DNA of 64,000 nucleotides from Hermodice carunculata (GCA_964020975.1 OZ026630.1:25533239-25597238), one strand, 5' to 3'. Shown: positions 1 to 13,160, counted from the stretch's first letter. The notes: generated by a model from the letters alone, not told the origin. Translations and numbers: made by a program.

Positions 1-1611
1 AGTAGGGTGATTGACTTTGTCAACAGGTTTAAGCGTTTGCAAGCAAAATCGAAACCAAAATGATGATAGCAACAGCGCATGACTTACAAGGCAAAGCGAA
101 AACGACTGACCCGAGACTGGACACCCTCTTTCTAAACTTATAATCCCTTTCGTTGAGCAATTAGAAAATGTGATTCCTACATTATTGCTGTCAAATGCAA
201 AAGTAATCCAAATCCATCGAGTGATGAAGTAAACAGGCGGACTGTGACAAGCCTGTGCTCAGGTGACCCCTGGATACACAGATAAGAGTGGTCCTTCGGT
301 ATAGCATCTAGGTCATCTTTCTTTATATGAGCTCTACATGTACCCTTACCGACAATCCTAATTTTAATAGTTCGTTAAAATAATAGAAAATACTGGCAGC
401 ACTATGCAGAAAACACATTTGATGTAGTTGGACTTAAGTACATTCCCGCCAAGCCTGAATAAAATTTTACTTGAAGTTTGGGAAAAGTTGAAAATAACAA
501 AACCACCCAAATATTCATGAAAAGTACAAAAAAAAAAAAAAAAAAAACAACAAAAAAAAACAATGCCACCTATTGAGAAATGAAAGTCTACGGGTCTTGA
601 AAAGTGTGCTTATCCAATTTGAAGCAATTGGCCAAATAGTACAGAAAAATATGATCCATATTCATTAATTCAATACCCAACACTGACAGCAAAGAAATTC
701 CAGACTTGCCAAAGCATCAACATTTCTCTTCCAATACCAATGTGAAGAAACAAATTTCACTCCTGACTTGAGACAGGCAGTCACCCATGAAAGGCAACTG
801 GTGGTTTTAAACCGGTTCTCTCAGTTTCGGAAAGGAATTTACAAAGACCGCCCCAACCCCACCATAGAAAATCTTAAAATCATGGGAGCATGACAACTGG
901 AACAAATTTGGTGGAAACCAGAAGAGACCCAACCAAAGACAAGAGAGTCTAAAGAATTTTCGGACAAATCGAAATTCTACTATGAACAGACGGACAAACG
1001 AAAGGACGGAAGAAGTCGGAAGCAGGAGTTACTGAATGTGGTGAGTTGCATCATTCCCATCACTGTTGGAAAATAAAATGCGTCCTCACCTGAAGAATCG
1101 GTACGTTTGGAAAGCTACTTTCTAATAGTATCATCAAGCGAGATATGTAATTTCCATGCAGAAATTTATCAAAATGAATTGAATGGCATGAACATGAAGT
1201 TGCTTTCGCTAGGCAGATATCCATACAAATTTGTATTCAGTTTGACAGTTTCATTTTGTCAAATTAATGAACATTGAACACTTTGTCCAATACAAAATGT
1301 GCGCAAGATGATAGGCTCCACATAAACAAGAATAAATGTATAGCGTATGACACAGGAGCAGGCACAGAAGAAATGTATTGTAATAAAATTAGGCAGCTGT
1401 AATTGATAGTAAGAGTAATGCGCTCTGCATGGATTGGAGTAAACATCTCCTGTGCCATTGGTATGTCGAGTTAATACTGATTTAGTAAGTTATAAAACGC
1501 GCCTTACAATGCTTTCGTAAGTATACTATATATCTTTTTACATATGAATCATACGTGGCTGTGAGGATTTTGCCATTTGAACTCGAAACCTTGGATGACG
1601 TTACTGATAAG
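1..1611. other. Gene-free stretch, unrecognised
   Basis: No open frame here carries a recognisable domain. A poly(A)-rich run lies at about 528-560. The DNA around 780-1080 is somewhat richer in GC and purines and could be very old coding or repeat DNA, but no motif supports that. I see no repeat shared with the rest of the window. Confidence 0.5.
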
Positions 1612-1614
1612 TTT

Positions 1615-1765
1615 AATTTTTAGTCCATGAGCTGAGGGCCCAATTTTGACCAATTGCTACCACCTGAGGGCACCAAACTTAACAATGCTTTTTTGATTGG
1701 TGTATGTCTCAGGTACTTAGAACAGCATGATGGACTTTTCTGCGACACAGCTTTTAGTCAGTATA
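1615..1765 (-). repeat. Dispersed repeat family M, copy 1 (inverted)
   Basis: The reverse complement of this stretch aligns with 6375-6502. Both share, in order, a block reading AAAGTCCATCATGC, a block TTTGGTGCCCTCAG, a GGTACCAAT/GGTAGCAAT block and a final CTCATGGACTA. No coding frame is visible and no terminal repeat was found, so the class is unknown. It could be a SINE, a MITE fragment or the tail of a larger element. Confidence 0.6.
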
Positions 1766-2599
1766 CGTAATTTAATAGATGTATGTTATTTTGCATAAAA
1801 GGTGAAAAAAATTCTGCATAGTGATTCGTTTGATGAGTATACATGTCATAAGGCAAAAGGTAGCAAGATTTGAATCACAGTTTGTTAATTGAAATGGAAA
1901 CTTGAGGAAATGGAGGTGCTTATCAATTTTAATAAATGTGCAAAGACTGCTAATCATTGCTAATCAATATAGATTTATAATAGTGAAAGTGCTAAACATT
2001 GTAGAATAAGGTAACTTGAACAGGTCAATATATGCTTCATCCAAACAAACGCTAATCAACTTTGAGGAACTTTCATACACTGCTTAACAATGCTAATCAA
2101 TATCTATTCATGATAAGGAAAGTGCCAATCAATAAGATAGTCTCCCTGTTTAGAGAAGTTGGAGCCCATAGACAAGCTAGGGTTACCCATATGCAAGAAA
2201 ATGTATACCGCGACGTACGTATATTGTTTTTTACTGTCACTATATGTCTAATTTACATGACATGTATCAGCATATCACAATAGATACCACCTTTTGACCA
2301 AATTGAATTTTAAATTTGAACATATAAATCAATTAAATGCAGGTTGTTGAAATGAATGTAGATTACTCTTGATTGTAAATATTACAAAACCAAACTATTA
2401 TGTGCCATAGCTGTAGGTTCATTGTATCGACATGACATCAGAGTTAAAGGACAAATAACATTAATTTTGTCAATGTTTAACCAATGTATGGAACCCTTTA
2501 GAAACAACAGACGAGGAACTTTTGCAATGGTAGCTAGGAATGAAAACAGCAGAAACGCAGACTTCCCTACATACAATATATTTCAAGTATTTCAACCTT

Positions 2600-5598
2600 G
2601 ACATGACACAGACCTATTGGACAGGCAAAACCAAGGTCAGAGAAATGAACTAGGTCTAAATGTAGAAATTGAAGAAGAGTTTCCTTCTTTAGAAAGAGGA
2701 CCACGCCCAAATACACGATGGCGCCCGCTGCAAGAGCAAAAAGGCTATACAAATCAAAGAGGACAAAGACCACAAACAAACCAGAGACAATCAAGAAAAG
2801 CAACAGACACCTACCAAAAAGAGCAAAGATACAACAGGTGGAGAGAAAGAGCGCAACAATACCCCCAACAGCAGGAGCCAAGAAGATATTAACTTCAAAT
2901 ACATCTACAGTGGTACCTCTCTTGAGAGACCCCTCTAATGAGAGACCGCATATCTTTTAAAGACCGCTCTCTCAGAACACTGTGCTATCTTTTCCCGGTT
3001 GTTGTACCTCTAATGAAAGACCACCTCTTTTGAGAGACCACATTTTGACCCGCCGTAGGGGCGGTCTCTCAAAAGAGGTACCACTGTATTGTTAAAATTA
3101 TAAACTTATCAAGCAAACAATTGACACAAGGACAAGAAAAGTTGCTTAACAAGGGATTGAAATTCATATCGACACCAAGAAAAGAACAAGTGTGTGATAT
3201 TTTAAAATTTTGTCGTACATTACGTCTGAAAGATTTTTCCGCAATACAGATAAGGAATGGGATGAATCACTGGTCAAAGGAAAAAGTTCTTTCACCCCTC
3301 CTTAAAGTCAAAATGAGAAATTAGAAAAATGTACTGACAACCTGAAAGTCCCTTCACCCACCAACAAAAATAATTTAACTAAAGAGGAGCGACAAGCTAT
3401 GAATGAATTACAAACTGACAATTCTATCATAATTGAGGAACCAGACAAGGGTGGAGCGGTTGTCATTATGCACACCGATTATTATGCTGAACAGATACAA
3501 TCATTTCTTAATGATGAACAATTTTATGAGCGATGCGAACCAGACAGAGAAAAACAAAGTAAGTGATAAATTAAGAAAATTTATTGACAAATATCGTAAC
3601 ATCTTCACAACGAAAGAAAGAAATTATCTGGATGGCTTGCAGTCAAAAACAAGTAATTTATACGGCTTACCGAAAGTTCATAAGTCTGATATTATCAAAA
3701 AAGCTATAAATGAACAAGATGGTATATATATGTACATATTATTCAACCTACAGATTGAAAGTTCCTACCAATCGTTGCAGGACATGTATGCAATACGAGC
3801 AGGTTAAGTGAACTCACAAACGAAATTTTAAAACCGTACTTAATGCATGTCAGCAGCTACTGTGTGACAATATCGACTTCATCAATAAAATATCACGAGA
3901 GCAAGTCAAGGATCGGTATTTAGTCAGTTTTGATGTGATTAATTTATATAGTAACATACCTCATGAGTTCGGAAAGCGTGCGATTGAATACTTGCTGAAC
4001 AAATATCCTGACACCAAAAATCAACGTTTTACTAGAGAATTTATTGTGGAAGGTCTTTCACTAATATTAGAAAATAATGTGTTCAGATTTGATGGAGAAT
4101 ACTACATACAATAAAAAGTGTGTGCGATGGGAACTAAATGTGCACCAACTTATGCAACGCCTTAGGGTTGGATATCTAGAAGTTTTATTATACGAAAAAC
4201 TTAGAAATACATCCGAATCCTTCGCCATGTTTTTTTTAAAGGAACTGGAAACGTTATCTAGATGACTGTTTTATAATGTGGACAAAGTCGCTGTCAGATT
4301 TACACGAGTTTCACCAACTTTTAAATCAGCTTGAACCAAGTATTCAATATGAAACGAAATATAGTCAATGTGAATTAGAATTTTTAGACTTGAAAGTTCT
4401 TCTAAATGATGGAAAGATTTCATTGGATATATACTACAAGAATACAGATATTCATCAGCATGTGCCATTCAATTCATGTCAACCACGGCACATTAAGACA
4501 AATATCCCATATAATGAAGCAAGCAGGCTCTGTACAATTGTAGAAAATGCAAATAGAAAAGCAACACATCTGGATGAACTGGGAAATTTTTTAAAAGCCA
4601 GGGAATACCCAGATTTACTCATTTCAATGGGTATTCTGCGAGCTTTAAGTGTAACACAAGAATCATCAAGAAAGGACCGCAAAAATTACAATGGGGATGA
4701 CAAAAATCTGGTCATGATCACAAGATACAATCCTAACAATCCAGTGATAATACCACAAATACGTGAAACCCTTGAAATCTTGGAAATGGATCCCTCACTT
4801 GGAGAAATATGTAAAAATCTGAATTTTATTTCAAGCCAATGACAGCCTCGTAATTTAAAACAAATTTTTACGAGAGCAAACTTTGAATCAAGGGACAGTC
4901 AAGGCGGGAGCAAAAAATGTGGCCTTCCTCGTTGTAAGAATTATATAAACATGATAGTCATGACACAATTTCGCTGGACACAACAGGAAAGCTACCAAAC
5001 TTTCAAATTGGAACAGAAATGGACTGTTTGAGTAAACATTTGATTTATGCGATTATCTGTAGAGGATGCAATGAGGTATACATTGGATCTACAGGCAACG
5101 AACTACACAGGCGCATAACTGTCCACTGACAGCAAATACGGGTGCCTGAGACACGGCAAATCCAGCTTAGTGAACGTATTTATAGTTGTTCTATTCTTGT
5201 GCCTAAATTCTTTGTATGTCCCATATATCAGATGTCAAATGATTCTGACATAGAAAGAGAGCAAAAAGAATTCATATTTCAACGTAAATACAAAACAAGA
5301 CTGAATAGTGTAATTCACTAATTATAGTAATCTGGGACAAATTATGCCTATTTTCATTACGAGACGTTTCTTATTAATTGATATGGCAATGACGTCATGT
5401 AATAGGCCTAAATCAGTAACGTAATAAATGAACGTCATAATATGCTTCTATGCTAATAGATTTCACCATAACAACAGATAACGTAAAGATTATACTGGAT
5501 AGAAAATTATTTCAACATCCATGCGTTATGGAGCTTGACAATGCATAAAAATGCTGAAACCGGTCGCGTCTGAAACGCAAAAAAATGCTTTTATACTT

Positions 5599-5602
<4 letters not shown>
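2600..5602 (+). mobile_element. Penelope-like element with GIY-YIG endonuclease, decayed
   Basis: This is a Penelope-like retroelement (PLE) of the class in which a reverse transcriptase is followed by a GIY-YIG nuclease. Hallmarks appear in the correct order. A basic, Gln/Arg-rich leader (2617-2907) comes first, then a KGLKFISTPR block just after 3121. The PLE signature EEPDKGGAVVIM follows near 3436-3470, and YGLPKVHK near 3660. The palm block SFDVINLYSNIP lies near 3927-3962 and the MGTKCAPTYA block near 4126-4156. The catalytic YLDD is at about 4255-4266. The thumb region FLDLKVL to HIKTNIPY lies within 4380-4515. The endonuclease begins after a CGLPRC finger-like motif (about 4920) with IYA and YIGST near 5040-5092. 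The copy is dead: the coding region is spread over several frames, with at least five breaks, and a 179-bp MITE sits in the leader. The 3' UTR (about 5320-5600) contains the ACCGGTCGCGT block seen near PLE ends and runs into a (TA)n tract. Confidence 0.85.
2908..3086. mobile_element. pogo/Tigger-type MITE with TA target duplication
   Basis: A 179-bp non-coding element has terminal inverted repeats starting CAGTGGTACCTCTC and ending with the complement. It is flanked on both sides by the dinucleotide TA (2906-2907 and 3087-3088), the target duplication of the Tc1/mariner/pogo superfamily. The interior is built from repeats of the motif GAGAGACC and its complement, so most of the element can fold back on itself. 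It has no transposase and must have been moved in trans. It lies inside the leader of the surrounding Penelope-like element, so it is younger than that copy. Assignment to pogo/Tigger rests on the CAGTGGTACCTC-like terminus and the TA duplication. Confidence 0.8.

Positions 5603-5642
<40 letters not shown>
5603..5642. repeat. (TA)n microsatellite at PLE 3' end
   Basis: About 20 uninterrupted TA units begin immediately after the terminal part of the Penelope-like element. The junction has no spacer, so the tract is either the insertion target or a tail added on integration. Confidence 0.9.
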
Positions 5643-5645
<3 letters not shown>

Positions 5646-6374
5646 TCACCATACATAATAGAGGACTAGTAAGAATAGAAATAAATGCCGTGGATAACTG
5701 TGCTTAAAACGAATTTTGTCTCCTTTCATATAATTTTATATAACAAAAATCCTAAATGTACCCACCCACAAGTGTGTGACCTTCAGAGTAATGTCAAGCT
5801 CACCAAAGTCTAGTCATCATCATGCAGTACATAATCACCTTCAAATAGTAAAATAAAGCAAAGTGAGATTATACATGCAAAGAATGTGAAATTCACCAGG
5901 ATGTAAATGTGCCTTACAATGGAGGAATAATCTCCGCAGGCCTACCGGTTATATCCTCCACAAGGATGTGACCTTGAAAATAGGGTCAAGGACAAAAACA
6001 ATCCAGGGATCAAAGGATGACCCAGAGGCATGTTTGCACCATTTTTCAAGAGATTTGGATCATGTACTCATGAGGTATTGAAATTGCAGAAATGTAATAC
6101 TTGATCTACAAGCTGAGCGCAGCAACCCCCGTCCCTAACAAAATCCAATCAATGTGGGTATAATAATGGCTTTTTTCTTGCCCGTGTGGATTCATTTAGT
6201 ATTTACAGGTCGCATGAAGTTCATTGTGCCAGCTGTTAACTGGATACAAACATAATATGTATATTTCAAGTATAATTATAATGTAAAGGCCAACTATAAC
6301 AAAACACGATTCACCATATACAGCATTTTTGGCCCGTCTAGGTATAAAATTTTAAAATTGCAATAACGGGCTCC
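5643..6374. other. Gene-free stretch, unrecognised
   Basis: Low-GC DNA with short frames only. Phrases such as GTGTGTGACCTTCAGAGT at 5773-5790 and AGGATGTGACCTTGAAAA at 5963-5980 resemble each other, which suggests an old internally repeated element. The similarity is too weak to define units. Confidence 0.35.
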
Positions 6375-6502
6375 AGCTGGGCTTCTGGAAAGTCCATCAT
6401 GCATTTTTGTTATACCCTAAGGTGTACCAACGCAGGTATAAAGGTTTCGTTTGGTGCCCTCAGATGGTACCAATTTTCAGTCTGGCTCATGGACTATTTT
6501 GG
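6375..6502 (+). repeat. Dispersed repeat family M, copy 2
   Basis: Second copy of the family described at 1615-1765, here in the opposite orientation. The conserved blocks begin with AAAGTCCATCATGC at about 6389 and end with CTCATGGACTA at about 6487-6497. The middle differs, with an extra GTATAAAGG-containing segment. No open frame or target duplication could be defined. Confidence 0.6.
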
Positions 6503-8389
6503 TCGAATTGGCCAAAAAACATTATTAAATTAAATTTACAATCAACAGACATTTCCGAAGTTAATTGTGACTCCAACGGCAAGATCATACATCTGCTTTT
6601 TTATTTTTTCGATGTCTGTGGAAGATCTGAACAGCAACTGTACGTCTCTACTTTTGGTTAACGTCAAACACATTTGTTCTGCTCTGCATGAAATCCGAGT
6701 GACAATATCAATAGTGTCCCACAGTAAACGAGCAACACTTCGTCACTATTGTGTTGTTGCAAAGTCCAAAATTATAGCCAAAGAATTCGGTATGTTCAAA
6801 TATGCAACTTTCTAATACAAAATGGCCTGAACCGGTACTTTTTACCTCTTTTTTTTTCACAAAGTTCATTTTCCATATCTGCCTTCCATCTGTCATTCGG
6901 CTGTGGATAGTCCAACCGAATGATTACAATTCTTTAACAGAAGTTTTCATACTTCAAAGAAAACTTGGTGTCTACTTTTACACTACATATACTCTATACT
7001 GTATTTGCTTTTCTAAACAAAACATAAACATCCTTTTGTCTCTCCCCATACAACAGGTTTTAGATGTAGTAAAATAACACAATGACAAAATATTGATTAC
7101 CAAATTACAGTCTAAGTGTCGAGTTTTAAACCCAAATAAAACAAATTAAGACATGTTTCACTTTTGATTTTACTATTTTAAAAAAAGCGTACCTATTTGT
7201 TCTTTATGGTAGGAACTACATTAGCAACTCCAAATTTTTATATAGCCTTTGTCATGTGTGCAATAACGTCATTATATCCTTAAGTATTGTTTCATTGCAA
7301 TCTTACTTTTACAGGTGGTATGACTTTGGCCATAAGGTCCATGTTTTGGGAACGACTTACAAAAATCACCTTCTCTAAAACCGTTGGCTTTTTCCTCGTA
7401 AAAGGCATATGAGCAACATGGGTACCCCAGGTTTTAATTTAACAGGTGGTGCTTTTTGTGTATTTGTTATTTCCGACATCCACTCCGACATTGTATGTTG
7501 AAGTATCTTCCAAAACGCACCAATGCAGGAGCTCCACCGTAGGTGGTCAATGGGTGCGCTACTGTAATTTCCTGATTTTTAACGATTCTTGAAAAACTTA
7601 GGCAACAACGTTTTAAGTGCATCTGCCAACATGGTCTAAATGAAGGCATTTGTAAACTTGGATATTTCTTTTTTTTTCCGCTAAACTATCGGCCAGATGC
7701 TCTTCAAACACGCTGGGGGTGTTGGTCGACCGAATTCCTTTCAAGTCTTTAAGATGCACCATTGTAGTGACGATTTAAATCGTGTATATAGCTGCTCTGT
7801 CAATTGCTTCTAAATGTCACCGGAACATGTCTGGGAATTCCTGGTGGTTATTTGGTCAACAGGTGGTGCTGTAATTTGGTTCCATTCTTATGAATTGTTT
7901 TGTATATGTAAAACTGTTAATTTAACCAGAACTTTGGGCTGTACTTTCTTCAAACTTTCAGGGATCAGTGTTTTAGTGACCCCAAGTGAAAATCTACAAG
8001 CAGGTTTGAGCACGCGTGCAACCCATTTTTACAAAATACAATCAATTTGAGATAGAGCGACCAGACATCGCAGGAAAGTGAAAAATCAGGCTCCAAAAAA
8101 GTGCTCCCGAAACACCAGAACTTCTAATTTCTTTTTCTTAATGCACAACTTGACAAATTGGACTCCTCTTTGTTTACTTTCTGGGGCTTTTTACCATTAT
8201 TCGGGTCAGCATAGTCGTGCCATTTCCTTCTTTTACGAAAATTCTGCAATTCAAACATCTACAACAACTGTTCACATACTATGAAATTAATTACTAGGTA
8301 TAATATATGTATCAGTAAGGAAATGCTAATGCACATTTGCAGGTTTTAACATCTTTGAACTTTCTACCCATTTCATTAAATTTTGCGTG
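6503..8389. other. Gene-free stretch, unrecognised
   Basis: Open frames of 60-91 codons occur here (for example 6802-7077 and 7814-8050). Their composition is that of AT-rich non-coding DNA and none shows a domain. Text such as GGTGGTGCT recurs near 7446 and 7863, hinting at a very diverged duplication. I see nothing else. Confidence 0.4.
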
Positions 8390-8411
8390 CACACACACAC
8401 ACACACATACA

Positions 8412-8474
<63 letters not shown>
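8390..8474. repeat. Compound (CA)n(TA)n microsatellite
   Basis: A CA tract with two TACACACA interruptions passes directly into about 16 TA units. Compound CA/TA arrays of this type often arise by mutation of one unit into the other. Confidence 0.95.
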
Positions 8475-8477
<3 letters not shown>

Positions 8478-9439
8478 CACCCATGAACCTGTGTAGTAAC
8501 AAAACTTGGCCATCAAGTCAAATGTAAGGTTTCCACTGATAAATTTAGGGACTGTTTCTCTAACCTTAAAATTCATTTATTTTTTCTTACTCATGAAAAA
8601 TATAGTTTTACGGAGTCTTACAAAATCTCATACATCTGAACTAAAGTAGCTGATACTAGATCAGGTATCTGGGTGACAGTGACAACCACGAACTTTTCAC
8701 CTATAGGCTATAATATCCTTGTATTTTGATATTGCATCATAAAACCTTTCTTGTAAATATATGGGGTCTTAACACAAAGCCACCAGCTAATGCATCTAGA
8801 TCACATTCATTGCTATCTGCGTTTGGCCTGTCACAATAAAGTAATTCGAAAATCTTTATGAAATCTTTCACATTCACGTATGATGTGAATGCATGTCTCA
8901 ATAAAGCAAGATCACCTGGTATGTGGATTGAGGTACACTCAACGTTCAGCTCAGCTGATCATTGCTCTGGCTATCTGAGATCAGTTCAAGCTGTAGATGA
9001 AGCACCGTTACAGTTGGGGCGTGCTTTTAAAATGAATATTTTTTGGTTGGCCCGGGCACAGCACTTTTACAAGTCGTCTTATTTTCTCCAACAGATAATA
9101 TTTTTGTACAAATAAAGTTTAAATTTGTGCATGACACTAGTCAGTGCACGTCAAGGTCATTTGGTCACAAAAATTGCGACATGCGAAAATGCATACCTGC
9201 CAAAAATTCTACTTTTATGGGTACACGACGATTTTTTGTTCACCTGACTTCTTAGTCATCTGAGCTTTTTTCTCTTGGTCTACGGCCCTTTCCATCGATC
9301 ATCTGGCCTTCCCTGTGCCTAAACTACCATATTTACTGGAGTATGTAAATGTAGCTGTTTTGTAGTGATGCCCACAATTTACATTTTCCACTTCTCAAAA
9401 AACCTTTGTGACCAAATGTACATCACTCTCCATGGCACA

Positions 9440-9605
9440 GATGTTGGCGTATACATTCCTGCCCACTTGTGTGTTGGAAGAAACCGAAGGCGTCGGAGAA
9501 AACCACCGCGCACAGTCAGAGTGGTAGGATCTCTTGCCATTTGCTTTCCCGGCAAGGAATCGTGCTTGGGCCCCAGATGTAAAAGGCAAGCGTGTTGAAG
9601 CTTCG
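9440..9605. repeat. Diverged dispersed repeat with GGAGAAAACCACCG motif
   Basis: The stretch contains GGAAGAAACCGAAGGCG followed by CGGAGAAAACCACCGCG, and it is GC-richer than its surroundings. This word pair is, from memory, the hallmark of a very common repeat in marine invertebrate genomes (bivalves, echinoderms, hemichordates, amphioxus). The rest of the copy, including a TTGCTTTCCCGGCAAGG segment, matches the recalled family only loosely. An 88-codon minus-strand frame crosses it and is probably accidental. Confidence 0.45.
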
Positions 9606-9709
9606 CCGGCCATGCACCTTATATATACTTTTCCAGTTTGAGTACTCGTTTGTTGATGCATTCATTCCCTTTGATAACAATGTAAATCAATGAGGATTGC
9701 AATGAGGAT

Positions 9710-10420
9710 TCACATTTTCAATGTCTTCTGCAAAACGTGTCAGACAGATTCACTTCAAACGTGGTTGGGATGTACCTTAAGTAGGTATCTATTGAGTTCG
9801 ATTAAAGTCATGTTCCATAAATGTTTGTATTTATATGATTTTCTTCCTTATTTTTGGTTAAATTCTTTAAAACTTTCTTAATCGAAGCAACCTAGGAAAT
9901 CGCTTCAAAATTGCATAGCGAAACTGATGAAGTCCCCTAGACCTTGATATGTTCGGCTAATGGCGCTGCAATTTCCCCTTTTCACAGATTTTTGTGTCTA
10001 TGTTCGCTATTTTTTGGCTTGTTTCTCAAAACCGCCCCTCATATTGTACTGAAACGTGGTAGAAGAGTACCTTGTGGAAGGCTATACCAAAGTTATTCAG
10101 TGGACGGTGACGCTGTGGACCCATGTTTTTAATCGACTTTTTCAAATCGGATACATGTACTTGTGTACTTGCGCTTTGTGCATTCCTATTATCAGGATAT
10201 AATTAAACGGATATTGCCTTGGTAATTCATATTTTGGACTTCCGCAAAAGCGTCAACCAGATTCACTACAAACTTGGTGAGATGTACTTCAGGAGTATGC
10301 GAAGTATGCTCAAATGATTACGCTCCGGTGATATTTGGGTTTAAATCTTTAAAAAGTCTTCTGCGAAACCACTTGGCCAATTGCGTCGAAATTGCATGGG
10401 TACACATCTTTATACCCCCA
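9710..10420. repeat. Diverged tandem repeat, about three units
   Basis: Related segments recur at about 9718, 10010 and 10230. Each has a CTGCAAAA/TTCTCAAAA/CCGCAAAA block, then a TTCACTTCAAACGTGG-like block (TTCACTACAAACTTGG in the last unit), then a GATGTACCTTAAGTA-like block. First and third units also share TTAAATTCTTTAAAA/TTAAATCTTTAAAAA and GCTTCAAAATTGCAT/GCGTCGAAATTGCAT blocks. Units are roughly 220-300 bp and strongly diverged. No coding role is seen. Confidence 0.5.
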
Positions 10421-12790
10421 ACCAGCGTAAGACTTATTACGGCTTGAATGTCAAGGTCCGCTGAGGAGGGGCTGTCCACATAGCCCTCTTGTTTTAAATT
10501 TTACACCTGCCATGCAAGACAAGGGGCTGAATTCTCTTGAAGTGTTGCACCGGACATGCCTTAAACCAGGCTCACTTAGTTGTTCACAAGATTACAGTAC
10601 TACCATTTGTGATATTTAACGAATTTGTGAAATTACAGGGCTCAGAACAAATTTAATTGACATGTAGTTTTCTTGTTTATGTTTTGACAAAATCTTCAAA
10701 GGCTCTTTTCTTGTCCAGTCACTTTGCAATGGCATAAGAACACTACTCGTCGACGTTGTTTTGAACAACAGATAGCACTGTGCTATTTTTCAATTTTTCA
10801 CAAAAATATGTGTGTATATTTTTTTAGGTTTGGGATTTTGTATCCAAAACTTCTTGAAGCACTCTTTTTTACAGTTTAATTATATCTTGCTTTCTGTTAA
10901 ACTTGAGTAGCATTGCTTTCATCTCAGGGTTTTCACCATCAAGAGACACGTTGTGGAACATTATGAACAAATTTTTCAATGTTTGACCACGTAACGGCCG
11001 GGTCTGGAACGAGCAACCAGTGGCACCTTTAGCTTGGCTGAAATTGGGACACGCATATATTTACCTGGCCAAATCCCCATTGCTAAACAAAGACACTGCA
11101 GTGGGGTAGATTTGCGTGAATGATATGATCAATACGGTTGATTGCATTCCAGCCAGTAAAAGTACCATATACGGCATTATCCCAGAATCGGGGACTAAAG
11201 TCCGCCAGCATTAGGGAAATATATGTTAATACAATGGTGAAAATGCGTGTGTCAATGCTTCTCTTAAAGTGTTTACTAAATCCGTATTAAACTTGTCGAG
11301 GATGTTCCACAGTTAAATGAGATATGCAAGGGCTGTTCTTAGCGCCTTTTGTGATGTTTTGACATGCAATCGCCTCATAAAACACAATTCCCATTAGAAT
11401 ATGGGTCAAGCTCAAGATTGTTTTGTTACCCACATTTATTGATCACAGGTGTATAAAATACTTTCTGGTCTCGATTTGTAGCATTTTTTAATAAGCTGGT
11501 CGTCTCCTTGTGCAACTTTTCGATCTGCCTGATGGGTCATGGGCAGGGCCATGTAGCCACCTTATGTCTCTTTATGTCACAAAAAACATGTTTTCTACAA
11601 AAGTTTTATTTTTTGTTTGTTTGTCATGCATAGATTTGAACTGAATTATTGATGGACAAGTAAGCCAGTCTTCAAGCCTTTTTTTCCACGCGGCTTCTCT
11701 CAAGCCAGGGTCAAGGTCATTGGCTGTCAAATATCGCGGACTTGGCTTCCAATTTAGAGAACCGTAATGTTTTTGAGCAGGGCTTACCTGCAGACGCAGT
11801 CTTAGGGCTGATACTGTTTACTGGCATACACGGCCGACTACCGAGGCAATCGCTAAAATCATCAGGCCTGAAAGGCCGCTAAGCACGTAGGAGCAAGACC
11901 AACTTGCCTGTAAATAGTGTTCATGGACCACGGGTGTGAGAGGGACTGTATTTAGTGATCGCTTTGCCGTCACAGACCTTTACTTCTTACTATTATAGTT
12001 CTATGCACGTACGTGGCCAGTTCAGTCTTAGACAATTAAGGTAGATGACTGTCAATGGTGCTATGAAGAAGGCACGCTAAAAATGCTATTGTTGAAAGAT
12101 AGCGCCGAGTTATGGTCGTCTCTGGTGGCTTTTGATTAATATGTCTGGGTACTGTCTAGATGTATCGCATATTAACACTATCACTCAAACTGGTGGCTGT
12201 CAGCAGAATTTTTCGTCTTATCTGCTTCAGATTGTCAAAAGAAGTCATTTCACAAAATATTTTCACAAGAATATTTGAACAAAGCACACCAGAATAACAC
12301 ACCAGTGGTCAAAAGTAAGGTCTGGCTCCACAGAGCTCCAAGACCACCAATAACTAGTCTCGATACTGAGAAGGAAACTGGCAACTTAATAGCTAACCGT
12401 CGATACTATAGTTCCATTGTTATGGAGGATCATCACATTGTATCATGGAAACGTTCGGTACTGTATGTGACACGCTGTTGTACGTATGTGATACGAAAAA
12501 TATTTTTGTAGAGTGTTCATCTAGGTTATTGTAATGTAAGTTTGGTGAACAGGAGCAAAGATAGGGCCAGCGCTTTCCATAACGTTCACGCCAAAGATCT
12601 ATGGAAATTACAGTGCTCTGCAGAGTCTGTCATCAGGTGCAAGTATATTGCATTTTGATGTGTTACTTTCAACTCGCTATGACATCAAAATAGCATATTA
12701 CGTTAATTTCCAATAAATTAATGAAACCCGCTTACGACCAAGGTGCTGTAACCGCTGAAACACTTTTCTCAATATAATGCAACTCAATAA
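10421..12790. other. Gene-free stretch, unrecognised
   Basis: A GC-richer patch around 11,780-11,960 has no open frame of interest. The 78-codon frame at 12,275-12,511 has no recognisable motif. A weak fold-back pairs TTGCATTTTGATGT near 12,650 with ACATCAAAATAGCA near 12,700. Confidence 0.4.
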
Positions 12791-12905
12791 GTGCAGGTAG
12801 ATTTATTTTATTTATTTATTTATTATTAGAAAAAACTTTCCCTTTACAGCGGAGGCACCGATAGAACCGGCTAAATTCCATGATGCGTCCATTATATATG
12901 TACAA
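12791..12905 (-). mobile_element. Retroposon 3' end with (AAAT)n tail, minus strand
   Basis: Read on the minus strand, a non-repetitive segment (GGTGCCTCCGCTGTAAAGGG) is followed by TAATAATAAATAAATAAATA and similar tetranucleotide units. This is how many LINE and SINE 3' ends finish. Nothing upstream can be assigned to a family. Confidence 0.35.
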
Positions 12906-13160
12906 GTAATCCGTCATTCTTATTGACACAGATGATATGTATACGTTAAAAATTAAGTATCTATAATTAAAAATTCGTGATTTGTGTCCTCAGCACCAAA
13001 ACTAGAGATATACCACTCTTTCGGACAAAACTCTAGAAAGCGTAAGGAGAAGTACATTATACATGTTACATATACAATGTAGAACATAAAGCTTCCAGTG
13101 GTATAATGATTGAAACAGAGGCATTACCACTGTATGTGTATACAAATCAAATTACAAAAC

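Noticed and set aside
2718-2960. 80-codon frame overlapping the PLE leader
   Set aside because: Shadow of the leader frame that runs on into the MITE.
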